From Thermoplasmata archaeon (GTDB lineage Archaea; Thermoplasmatota; Thermoplasmata; Thermoplasmatales; Thermoplasmataceae): 5,956 nucleotides of DNA. The position numbers and the translations under genes are program-made. Positions 1 through 5,523 of this stretch are shown here, one piece after another (position 1 is the stretch's first letter; each line of letters opens with the position of its first letter). The stretch is taken from positions 1-5,956 of the forward strand of contig JAJZOT010000120.1 of assembly GCA_021847855.1 (NCBI GenBank), written 5' to 3'. The notes below the pieces were generated by a model that was not told the origin of the DNA, ran no database searches, and was given only the letters and a program-made list of their open reading frames with translations.

Positions 1-506
1 TTCTTTCCAAGGCTTCAGAGAATTCCAGGAAAATCGTCAATGAAGTAATGTTCAACAGGCAGAAAATGGAGGAAAATATGATAAAGGATCTGGAGTATGC
101 ATACAGATACCTGTTTCAGGAGTGCAATACAACCAAGAAGGGAGTTGTCGGATTCTGCCTCGGCGGAGGACTTGCATTCCAGCTCTCAACGCAGGTTGAA
201 TTTGACGCTTCGATAATCTTTTATGGAGCCATTCCCAGGAAAATAGACGATCTGGCAAATATAAAGGGATCTGTTCTCGGACTATATGCCGGTGAGGATG
301 GTTCCATAAACGGCGGTCTTCCAGATCTACTTAAAAACGTCGTAAAGCACAAGGTGGACTTTGAAATGAAAATATACCCCGGAACTTTCCACGCATTCTT
401 CAACCATACGGGAATGAGCTACAATGAGCCGGCCGGCAGAGACGCATGGGATCGGATGAATGCATTCTTTGCCAAACATCTAGGTGATCACAATGGCGGA
501 AACTGA
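1..506 (+). CDS. Dienelactone hydrolase family protein (5' end outside window)
   Basis: An alpha/beta-hydrolase of the dienelactone hydrolase (carboxymethylenebutenolidase) family, probably a cytoplasmic esterase or lactonase. The reading frame is open from base 3 leftward with no stop, so the gene starts before the window; the ATG at 48 is internal, and about a third of a usual ~230-250 residue protein is missing. Counting from that Met, the family's Cys-Asp-His triad is visible: nucleophile Cys37 in the elbow GFCLGGG, Asp84 in LYAGEDGSI, and His115 in YPGTFHAFFN. The tail with AGRDAWDRMNAFFAKHL is the usual C-terminal helix. A cysteine rather than serine nucleophile separates this family from ordinary serine esterases. 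The true substrate cannot be read from sequence; many members have nothing to do with chloroaromatic breakdown. The stop overlaps the next small frame by 14 bases, suggesting one transcript. Confidence 0.9.
   Translation, partial: LSKASENSRKIVNEVMFNRQKMEENMIKDLEYAYRYLFQECNTTKKGVVGFCLGGGLAFQLSTQVEFDASIIFYGAIPRKIDDLANIKGSVLGLYAGEDGSINGGLPDLLKNVVKHKVDFEMKIYPGTFHAFFNHTGMSYNEPAGRDAWDRMNAFFAKHLGDHNGGN
482..488 (+). promoter_or_regulatory. Shine-Dalgarno for the small frame at 493
   Basis: AGGTGAT lies four bases before the ATG at 493. It matches the archaeal 16S 3'-end complement (GGAGGTGAT) over seven bases. It sits inside the end of the upstream hydrolase gene, as expected for a translationally coupled second gene, and is the main reason to accept that small frame as real. 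Confidence 0.55.
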
Positions 507-621
507 TGAGGAAGGGCTCCTGGACGGATGCTTTTTCACCTGGGTGCAGGTGACGGAACATTACAGCAGGAAGGGAGAAATAGACTCGAAATCAAAGAAC
601 TTCAGAAGAGAAAGACAATAA
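493..621 (+). CDS. Small 42-residue protein of unknown function, coupled to the hydrolase gene
   Basis: An open frame of 42 codons starting with ATG at 493 and ending with TAA at 619-621. It overlaps the last 14 bases of the dienelactone hydrolase gene in another frame. A full-strength Shine-Dalgarno (AGGTGAT) sits four bases upstream, strong support for translation in an archaeon where internal operon genes use such sites. The protein has an acidic start (MAETDEEGLLD), a central aromatic stretch (CFFTWVQVTEHY) and a basic, lysine/arginine-rich end (SKSKNFRRERQ). There is one cysteine and no membrane segment or signal peptide. I do not recognise the family. It might act with the hydrolase, but only adjacency suggests this. 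It could also be a chance frame, since the hydrolase's own codons force part of the sequence. Confidence 0.5.
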   Translation: MAETDEEGLLDGCFFTWVQVTEHYSRKGEIDSKSKNFRRERQ

Positions 622-716
622 CCACTCCAAGACTTTATTCAATTTGATTAGTCATATTTTGACGGCAGTTGCCTGAGATTTGTGGCACTAACGGCATAAG
701 GTATTACTGCTTCATT

Positions 717-729
717 AAAACTTAAATAC
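717..729 (+). promoter_or_regulatory. Leaderless promoter (BRE/TATA) of the beta-helix gene
   Basis: AAAACTTAAATAC is an A-rich BRE-like stretch followed by a TATA-like box centred near 725. That is about 25 bases before the ATG at 750, so transcription would begin at or next to the start codon. No Shine-Dalgarno precedes the ATG, consistent with leaderless translation. The preceding gap from 622 holds only A/T-rich sequence. Confidence 0.6.
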
Positions 730-749
730 TTACATCAGTTAAATTCTAT

Positions 750-2108
750 ATGTCTAATAGAAAACTGGTTCTTTCAGCCATTATTGTGGTTTCTATAACC
801 GTGCTGGCCTCAACCCTCTTCCTCGGAATGTCGGCACAACCAGTGAACAAGACAGGATTAACAACATCTCCTATGATTATTTCAACAAATGGCGTATTTA
901 AACATGATACTCAGAAGCCGTTAAGTCAGGCATACGGAAACACATATTATGTATCAAAGAACGGGAATAATGGAAACTCTGGAAAGACTCCTTCCAGAGC
1001 TTTTCAAAATATTTCTTATGCGCTGTCTGTAGTACCGTCCGGTTCTAGGGTGATAATTGAGCCAGGAATTTATGTGTTCAATCAGCCGCTTATAATCAAC
1101 AAATCGGTATTCCTTGTATCCGACAGCGGGAAATACTGGAACAGTCATGTCTATCTTGAGGCGATACAAAACCAGATAAATCTCAATGGGCGTACCTCGT
1201 CAATCTTCCAGTTGGGGGGCTCCCCGAATCCAAATAGTTATACAGGTAAGTTGGTAACAAATGTAACTATTAAGGGCTTTAACTTTGAAGGTGCCGGGAT
1301 CGAGGTTCCGGGAACAGGTGCCGGTTACGTCACAATAGCCCAGAATAGTTTCAGAAACCTATATACAGAAGCTGTCGGGTACCATGGGAATCCTGTTGGA
1401 TATTCATCGCCTTTTCCCGCAGATAATTTTGTTAACATAACTGGAAACCTGATATCCAACGTTTCTGTATTTCCCGGCTCAGGTATGTGGCTCGGGAACC
1501 TCCAGAACAGTTCCATAATGTATAACACTGTTGAGAAGACCAGTTATGCAGGTATTATAATGACAGGAACATCGGCAGGTCCATTCCCAGGTTTCGAGGC
1601 CAATAATTACATTGTAGGCAATACAGTGATGAAGGTTCCTCAACAGGGAATCCAAATCGCATTCGGCAGCAACGTAATGGTGCTGGGAAACACAATAACT
1701 AAAGCGGGGTCTGGGGGAGACACTGTGGGCAAAGATGCAGCAATCTCTTTGTTCAATCCGGATCAAACAGGCATAGTAATGGAATATAATATTCTGGCAA
1801 ACAGTTTCGAAGGTCTGGGCATTTCTCAGCAGGGTGTATCCTTTTCCTCTAATTCATTGGGCTCAGGAATAGTATTCACACATAATGATATAATAGGAAA
1901 TGTCATCGGGGTGTACAACAATGCAGGTTCAGGAATACTTAAAGCCGGTGATAACTGGTGGGGTCCACATGCGCATCCGACGAGTAATGGATCCAACGGA
2001 TACGCTGGTTTGGTCAGCATTGAACCCATTTCTCAACATCCATTCAACCCATTTGAGTCTAGGGATCTCTGCAATACGGATGTTCGGTTAGAGAATCACA
2101 TTATTTGA
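750..2108 (+). CDS. Exported right-handed parallel beta-helix (pectate-lyase-like fold) protein
   Basis: A 452-residue secreted or surface protein. Residues 5-28 form a hydrophobic signal peptide or N-terminal anchor after a short basic start (SNRK), with possible cleavage after MSA near residue 29. Residues 64-110 (YYVSKNGNNGNSG, then A..VVPSGSRVIIEPGIY) are the opening block typical of DUF1565/NosD/pectate-lyase-like beta-helix proteins. Residues ~168-395 carry degenerate helical turns of about 22-24 residues with recurring GN-T/I and hydrophobic-Asn steps (IVGNTV, VLGNTI, ITGNLI, IIGNVI). Residues 402-405 (NWWG) and the following proline-rich stretch match the usual last turn of such proteins. 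Eight N-X-S/T sequons suggest glycosylation outside the cell. No C-terminal membrane anchor is present. The fold is used by polysaccharide lyases and hydrolases, S-layer-like proteins and adhesins; no catalytic residues can be assigned, so activity is unknown. The gene has its own promoter and faces thrC tail to tail. Confidence 0.85.
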   Translation: MSNRKLVLSAIIVVSITVLASTLFLGMSAQPVNKTGLTTSPMIISTNGVFKHDTQKPLSQAYGNTYYVSKNGNNGNSGKTPSRAFQNISYALSVVPSGSRVIIEPGIYVFNQPLIINKSVFLVSDSGKYWNSHVYLEAIQNQINLNGRTSSIFQLGGSPNPNSYTGKLVTNVTIKGFNFEGAGIEVPGTGAGYVTIAQNSFRNLYTEAVGYHGNPVGYSSPFPADNFVNITGNLISNVSVFPGSGMWLGNLQNSSIMYNTVEKTSYAGIIMTGTSAGPFPGFEANNYIVGNTVMKVPQQGIQIAFGSNVMVLGNTITKAGSGGDTVGKDAAISLFNPDQTGIVMEYNILANSFEGLGISQQGVSFSSNSLGSGIVFTHNDIIGNVIGVYNNAGSGILKAGDNWWGPHAHPTSNGSNGYAGLVSIEPISQHPFNPFESRDLCNTDVRLENHII

Positions 2109-2150
2109 TCCAACCACTTTACCTTTCATAAACGCGGATTGTGAAAATAT

Positions 2151-3377
2151 CTATGGTCGATGAGCCACAGATAATGGTATCTCGAGACCGCTGGATGACA
2201 GGAAACTGGATAGTTCAATATCGGAATCCATTGCGGAAATAGAATCTATATCCTTAAGGATGTGCCCTGTTATTATAGAAACGACTGAATCTGTCCTGTC
2301 AATGAGCCCTTCGTCGACAAGCTTCCTGATCCCTGCCACAGAGGCGGCCGAAGCCGGTTCGCAGCCGATTCCGGCAGAATCTATAACTCTCTTTGCCTCC
2401 ATGATCTCGCTGTCGGAAACCGCCATCACAATGCCATTTGTGGATCGTATGCTCTTAAGTGCTTTTTCCCAGTTCACCGGATTACCTATTCTTATGGCGG
2501 ACGCAATCGTGTTAGCCCTGACAGGGACTAAGTTTTCAGTTTTTCCGGACCATAGATTGTAAAATGGGCTTGCTCCCTCTGCCTGCACAGAAACAATCCT
2601 CGGCACTTTGTCAATTACCCCCATCTCCTTCAGTTCCATGAGCCCTTTTCCTATCGCTGTGGTGTTTCCAAGGTTTCCCGCAGGAAGAGAGATGAAATCA
2701 ACATCCGGGTTCTTCTCTATTATCTCGAAGGCAATGGTTTTCTGCCCCTCTATTCTCCATGGATTCAGGGAATTGAGGAGATAGTATTCGTGGTTTTTCT
2801 CAATGATGGCTTCTAATTGCGACATGGCAGAGTCAAAATCTCCGGAAACACTGATTATTTTAGCTCCGTAGGCAATTGCCTGTGCAAGTTTCGCTCGAGA
2901 CACGTTCTTTTTTGGTATGAGCACGTAGCTGTCTATGCCTGCAATTGAGCTATAAGAGGCTGCAGAGGCAGAAGTGTTCCCTGTGGAAGCACAAATTGTA
3001 GCCCTGACTCCGAGTCTCAAAGCCTCTGAAACAGCAAGTGTCATACCCCTGTCCTTGAAGCTTCCCGTCGGATTTTCTCCCTCGTGTTTCATGGATATGT
3101 TATCAACACCAGTCCATTCACTCACTTTCCTATGTGTGTAATGATGGGTGCTGCCCTCTCCTCTTGAGATTATGAATTCATCAGGAACTGAAGGGTGAAT
3201 AATCTTCTTGTACCTCCAGACACCTGAAATTCCTGGATCGAACCAAGTCTCTCCAAGTTTATGCCTTACTTCCAGTATTCCATTGCAACTGTCACACCGG
3301 TATTTCTTTCTGTTTATGGTGTACTCCTTTCCGCATCTGAAGCATTTCAGGAATGATTCCGACATATCCGATCTCAT
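2151..3377 (-). CDS. thrC: Threonine synthase
   Basis: A PLP-dependent fold-type II enzyme converting O-phospho-L-homoserine and water to L-threonine and phosphate, the last step of threonine synthesis, in the cytoplasm. Numbering is from the upstream TTG at 3395 (414 residues). An N-terminal zinc ribbon has Cys18-x2-Cys21 and Cys34-x2-Cys37. The PLP Schiff-base lysine is Lys114 in ENPTGSFKDRG, STGNTSAS at 138-144 is the substrate/cofactor loop, and AGNLGNTTAIGKG at 239-251 is the PLP phosphate-binding loop. CEPASAAS (345-352) and TGHILKD (376-382) are the conserved C-terminal blocks. Length is normal for the archaeal short form. The start is uncertain: TTG 3395, ATG 3377 (chosen, 408 residues) and ATG 3365 (404 residues, weak GAGAT five bases upstream) are all in frame and none has a good TATA at -26. 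It follows thrB after 89 bases on the same strand, so the pair is very probably an operon. Confidence 0.95.
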   Translation of the reverse strand: MRSDMSESFLKCFRCGKEYTINRKKYRCDSCNGILEVRHKLGETWFDPGISGVWRYKKIIHPSVPDEFIISRGEGSTHHYTHRKVSEWTGVDNISMKHEGENPTGSFKDRGMTLAVSEALRLGVRATICASTGNTSASAASYSSIAGIDSYVLIPKKNVSRAKLAQAIAYGAKIISVSGDFDSAMSQLEAIIEKNHEYYLLNSLNPWRIEGQKTIAFEIIEKNPDVDFISLPAGNLGNTTAIGKGLMELKEMGVIDKVPRIVSVQAEGASPFYNLWSGKTENLVPVRANTIASAIRIGNPVNWEKALKSIRSTNGIVMAVSDSEIMEAKRVIDSAGIGCEPASAASVAGIRKLVDEGLIDRTDSVVSIITGHILKDIDSISAMDSDIELSSFLSSSGLEIPLSVAHRP

Positions 3378-3407
3378 GTTAATATCTGGTCCCAAGGTTG
3401 CAGTATC

Positions 3408-3432
3408 GTGAGGTTACGCTTTCCTACCTCAC
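3408..3432 (-). repeat. Perfect 7-bp inverted repeat in the thrB-thrC gap
   Basis: GTGAGGT at 3408-3414 and ACCTCAC at 3426-3432 are exact reverse complements separated by 11 bases. In the thrC-sense RNA this could fold as a hairpin ahead of the start codon. As DNA it could be a dyad operator. The upstream arm in thrC sense overlaps a GGTGAGG Shine-Dalgarno-like stretch and the stop codon of a 19-codon frame. No T-run follows on the thrC strand, so it does not look like a terminator. Confidence 0.5.
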
Positions 3433-3484
3433 CTGTATCGCCAGCAAGTACAAATTATGTTCTGAACGAACCTCCAGAAAACCG

Positions 3485-4414
3485 TCATTCCTCATACATG
3501 GTCACACCTCTGGCTATACTGCACTGTACGAAATCGGCATCGATACCGCGCTCCTTCATAAGTGGCTTCACCCTCAGCTTAATGTTCTCCACGTTGGTCT
3601 CACGGTCCATGAGAAGTATTATGCTTGGTCCCGCACCGCTTATGGATGCGCCTATGGCATTTTCCTGAAGGCAGATATCCTTGACTTCTGGATAGAACGG
3701 AAACAGGGAAAGTCTGGATGTTTCAACTATATTGTCATTCATTCCTTCCCTTAGAAGGCTCCTGTCACCATCTGTAAGACCAAGGACAAGCATGGACATC
3801 AATCTCGAATTGCTTATGACATTATCCATGTGAACCATTTCCGGTACCATGCTTCTTGCCAATTTCGTCTTGCCGTGTATTTTGATCTTAGGTATTATGA
3901 GCATAACCCCATTTGCGGAAGATGAGTTCAGAGAAAGAACCTTCATCGGATTAGTAGATTTCACGAATACCACTCCACCGAAAATACTTGCGGCAACATT
4001 GTCAGCATGCGGAGAACCTGAAGAAGCACCTTCGCCGAGCATGGCGTAGTGTGTCAGCTTGTCAAGGCTGAGTCCGAGATCGAGGAGCCTGTTCGCTGCC
4101 ACCACCGATCCTGCTGCCGAAGCTCCACTGCTTCCAAGGCCAAGCCCCTCAGGAACTCCCTTTTCAACGGAAATTGAGAATTTACCCTTTATGTCCAGAT
4201 CCTCAGCCATTTTCATGAAGGCATAACTGGCTGTGTTCTTCAATGGATCTGTCTGGATACCGTCATGAAACATGTTTATCTCCAATGGTCCCGAATTTTC
4301 CTGCATTCTCAGAGTAATCTTATCGTGAAATGCATCATGCGCCAGAGCCAGGGTATCAAACCCTGACCCAAGATTCGCTGATGATGAATATGATATCGCT
4401 GTTATTTTTTTCAA
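3485..4414 (-). CDS. thrB: Homoserine kinase (GHMP kinase superfamily)
   Basis: Phosphorylates L-homoserine with ATP to O-phosphohomoserine, the substrate of the adjacent threonine synthase. The 309-residue length and motif order fit the GHMP homoserine kinases. Motif 1 is SYSSSANLGSGFD at residues 8-20. Motif 2, the ATP phosphate loop, is PEGLGLGSSGASAAG at 88-102. SPHADNVAASIFGG at 134-147 is typical of homoserine kinase, and motif 3 is GASISGAGPSI at 255-265. The start is TTG at 4414: the frame upstream has no ATG, GTG or TTG before a stop at 4451-4453, and motif 1 already begins eight residues in, as in homologues (MKK-x-T form). A TATA-like box about 29 bases upstream implies a leaderless or two-base-leader transcript. 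It is the first gene of the thrB-thrC pair. No upstream aspartate-pathway gene such as homoserine dehydrogenase is in view. Confidence 0.95.
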   Translation of the reverse strand: MKKITAISYSSSANLGSGFDTLALAHDAFHDKITLRMQENSGPLEINMFHDGIQTDPLKNTASYAFMKMAEDLDIKGKFSISVEKGVPEGLGLGSSGASAAGSVVAANRLLDLGLSLDKLTHYAMLGEGASSGSPHADNVAASIFGGVVFVKSTNPMKVLSLNSSSANGVMLIIPKIKIHGKTKLARSMVPEMVHMDNVISNSRLMSMLVLGLTDGDRSLLREGMNDNIVETSRLSLFPFYPEVKDICLQENAIGASISGAGPSIILLMDRETNVENIKLRVKPLMKERGIDADFVQCSIARGVTMYEE

Positions 4415-4437
4415 ATGGGGATTGCATAGACTTTGTT

Positions 4438-4448
4438 CAATAAAAACC
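4438..4448 (-). promoter_or_regulatory. Promoter (TATA box) of thrB
   Basis: On the - strand this reads GGTTTTTATTG, preceded by GAAA (BRE-like). Its centre near 4443 is about 27 bases from the A at 4416 and 29 from the TTG start at 4414. There is no Shine-Dalgarno between box and start, so the message is predicted to be leaderless or nearly so. Other A/T-rich stretches farther upstream (4465-4500) are weaker candidates because of their distance. Confidence 0.5.
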
Positions 4449-4524
4449 TTTCATGCCATATGACTTAAAATTGATACAAAAATACCATAAATAGCGACAT
4501 ATTCCATTAAAGAAGATTGATTTT

Positions 4525-4536
4525 ACATTGTAATGT
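4525..4536. repeat. Short dyad, possible operator in the divergent region
   Basis: ACATTGTAATGT is a palindrome with two perfect 5-bp arms around a GT centre, in the 277-base region between divergent thrB and the acetyltransferase gene. It is operator-sized, but lies about 80 bases upstream of the thrB TATA and about 130 upstream of the other, so a direct blocking role is unlikely. It may be chance in A/T-rich DNA. Confidence 0.25.
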
Positions 4537-4537
4537 T

Positions 4538-4601
4538 GTTGGAAAACCCATTCCGCTGGACTTTTAGCATGTTCGCGGAAAGTAACAATTCTAGAGCCAA
4601 C
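4538..4601. repeat. Nested inverted repeats in the divergent intergenic region
   Basis: TTCCGC (4551-4556) pairs perfectly with GCGGAA (4575-4580) across an 18-base loop. Outside these, GTTGG (4538-4542) pairs with CCAAC (4597-4601). Together they could form a two-tier stem of about 64 bases. There is no tRNA signature, no T-run and no obvious promoter immediately before it, so an RNA gene is not established. Nothing else is recognisable from about 4602 to 4655. Confidence 0.25.
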
Positions 4602-4660
4602 CTCTCCGGATTACCATGAGTGCCAGATCCCTCGGCGCACCTAGACCATTATTTCGGCAA

Positions 4661-4670
4661 ATTTAAATTA
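4661..4670 (+). promoter_or_regulatory. TATA box of the acetyltransferase gene
   Basis: ATTTAAATTA is centred about 26 bases before the TTG at 4692, the spacing of a leaderless archaeal transcript. A start at the next in-frame ATG (4713) would leave a 21-23 base leader without a Shine-Dalgarno, so the box favours the TTG. Confidence 0.55.
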
Positions 4671-4691
4671 ATTCCGTAAATGTTCTAGCAG

Positions 4692-5216
4692 TTGACAGAG
4701 AACGGTTATGCAATGCCTGCTGAAATAATCACAAGAATAGCTACAACTGCTGATTCTGATGCCATTGCAACAATCTACAATCAGGGAATTGAAGACAGGA
4801 CCGCTACATTCGAGACCACCTTCAGGACAGGAGACGGCATCAGGGGATGGTTTGATTACAGTCTCCCTATAGTAGTAGCAGAGCTTGGCGGGAACATAGT
4901 GGCGTTTGCCGGAACTTTTCCTTACAGTTCCCGCAAATGCTATTCCGGCATAGTGGAATTCTCTGTGTATGTGAAACGTGAAATGAGGGGAAAGGGTGCA
5001 GGCAAGGCTGTAATGAAACTGTTGATCGAAGAATGCAGGGCATCGGGCATCTGGAAACTTGTTTCAAGAGTGTTTATTGAGAATGAATCGAGCAGGTCAC
5101 TGTTAAGATCATTGGGATTCCGTGAAGTCGGGATATATGAAAAACACGGAAAACTGGATGGAAAATGGAAAGACACAGTCATTGTTGAATATCTGATTCG
5201 AGAAAATCTGGTCTGA
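4692..5216 (+). CDS. GNAT N-acetyltransferase, phosphinothricin/L-amino-acid acetyltransferase type
   Basis: An acetyl-CoA-dependent N-acetyltransferase of 174 residues, normal for this subfamily. The start ITRIATTADSDAIATIYNQ matches the opening strand and helix of these enzymes. SVYVKREMRGKGAGKAV at 91-107 is GNAT motif A, with the pyrophosphate-binding R99-G-K-G-A-G-K105. FIENESSRSLLRSLGFREVGI at 128-148 is motif B with the conserved Asn131, Ser134 and GF. The end GKLDGKWKDTVIVEYLI has the K-x-x-x-W-x-D signature of the phosphinothricin acetyltransferase/MnaT branch. Such enzymes often acetylate amino acids or analogues such as methionine sulfoximine; the actual substrate is unknown. The start is TTG 4692, favoured by the TATA spacing; ATG 4713 would remove seven residues without affecting the domain. 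The gene stands alone, divergent from thrB. No link to threonine synthesis is evident. Confidence 0.9.
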   Translation: MTENGYAMPAEIITRIATTADSDAIATIYNQGIEDRTATFETTFRTGDGIRGWFDYSLPIVVAELGGNIVAFAGTFPYSSRKCYSGIVEFSVYVKREMRGKGAGKAVMKLLIEECRASGIWKLVSRVFIENESSRSLLRSLGFREVGIYEKHGKLDGKWKDTVIVEYLIRENLV

Positions 5217-5257
5217 ATCCACATTCATCAAATTTGCCGGCAGGGTCCGAAATAATG

Positions 5258-5265
5258 TTTTATAT
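5258..5265 (+). promoter_or_regulatory. TATA box of the cysteine-rich small gene
   Basis: TTTTATAT follows a purine-rich stretch (CCGAAATAATG). Transcription would start near 5287, giving a leader of about 13 bases that contains the GAGGT ribosome site. This independent promoter argues that the small gene is not just the tail of the acetyltransferase transcript. Confidence 0.55.
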
Positions 5266-5288
5266 CGGTTTTCATTTCAACTCTTGTA

Positions 5289-5293
5289 GAGGT
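5289..5293 (+). promoter_or_regulatory. Shine-Dalgarno of the cysteine-rich small gene
   Basis: GAGGT, complementary to the archaeal 16S 3' end (ATCACCTCC), lies six bases before the ATG at 5300. An in-frame TAA at 5294-5296 sits just before the ATG, so the start cannot be farther upstream. The site overlaps a GGTTAACC palindrome (5291-5298). Confidence 0.5.
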
Positions 5294-5299
5294 TAACCA

Positions 5300-5419
5300 A
5301 TGTGCTCTGAATGCATGCTTGAATCGTGCGAATGCCCCGGCTGTTATTACTACAGGCACAACTCTGCATGCCCAGATTGTGGGCACACTATATTCCTGGA
5401 CTGCTGCCAAGGATTCTAA
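5300..5419 (+). CDS. Cysteine-rich 39-residue protein, probable metal-binding mini-protein
   Basis: A 39-residue frame, ATG 5300 to TAA 5417-5419, with nine cysteines (2, 5, 10, 12, 15, 24, 27, 35, 36) and two histidines (20, 29). The cysteines fall in pairs: CSEC at 2-5, CECPGC at 10-15, CPDCGH at 24-29 and CC at 35-36. CPxCG is a common zinc-knuckle form in zinc ribbons and rubredoxin-like folds. Nearly a quarter of residues being Cys, in CxxC spacing, is hard to get by chance and suggests binding of zinc, Fe-S or another soft metal in the cytoplasm. A TATA box, a GAGGT ribosome site at good spacing and a closed upstream frame support a real single gene. I do not recognise a named family; a metallothionein-like buffer, a DNA/RNA-binding zinc finger or a protein-protein adaptor all remain possible. 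Confidence 0.75.
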   Translation: MCSECMLESCECPGCYYYRHNSACPDCGHTIFLDCCQGF

Positions 5420-5490
5420 ACCCCTACAGGCATAATCCAGAAATATTCTCTCAGAACTTGAGTTTGGAAGATCACTCCCACGGAATCGAA

Positions 5491-5523
5491 ACTTTTGTTC
5501 TATAAAGAAGTGGAGTAATTTTT
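5491..5523 (+). terminator. Possible T-rich terminator after the cysteine-rich gene
   Basis: Two T-rich stretches (ACTTTTGTTCT at 5491-5501 and TTTTT at 5519-5523) lie in the gap between convergent genes. Archaeal termination often needs only a U-run without a hairpin. Position and composition fit, but the runs are short and the second touches the stop codon of the opposing gene. Confidence 0.3.

Noticed and set aside
664..673. Small palindrome GGCAGTTGCC in the gap before the beta-helix gene
   Set aside because: Its 4-bp arms are too short, and it is about 50 bases upstream of the TATA box with no matching partner elsewhere.
1479..1766. 95-codon - strand frame inside the beta-helix gene
   Set aside because: It is antisense to a well-supported gene, and its composition reflects the complement of Gly/Asn/Thr-rich repeat codons.
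2040..2108. Possible frameshift at the end of the beta-helix protein that would have lost a membrane anchor
   Set aside because: The alternative + strand frame there encodes no hydrophobic segment, and the sequence after the stop shows no anchor in any frame.
3398..3754. 118-codon and 86-codon + strand frames across the thrB 3' end
   Set aside because: They lie antisense to the strongly supported thrB coding sequence and have no recognisable domain, so they are shadow frames.
4451..4614. Roughly 50-codon open stretch on the - strand upstream of thrB, considered as a broken transposase or gene remnant
   Set aside because: It has no clear start or recognisable motif, and the flanks show no terminal repeats or target duplication.
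4692..5216. Calling the acetyltransferase a herbicide- or antibiotic-resistance gene
   Set aside because: The subfamily signature is shared by general amino-acid acetyltransferases, so sequence alone does not support a resistance role.
4940..5224. 94-codon - strand frame opposite the acetyltransferase
   Set aside because: Antisense to a clear GNAT domain, with no motif or ribosome site of its own.
5228..5410. 60-codon - strand frame opposite the cysteine-rich gene
   Set aside because: The + strand frame has promoter, Shine-Dalgarno and a patterned Cys distribution; the - strand frame shows none of these.
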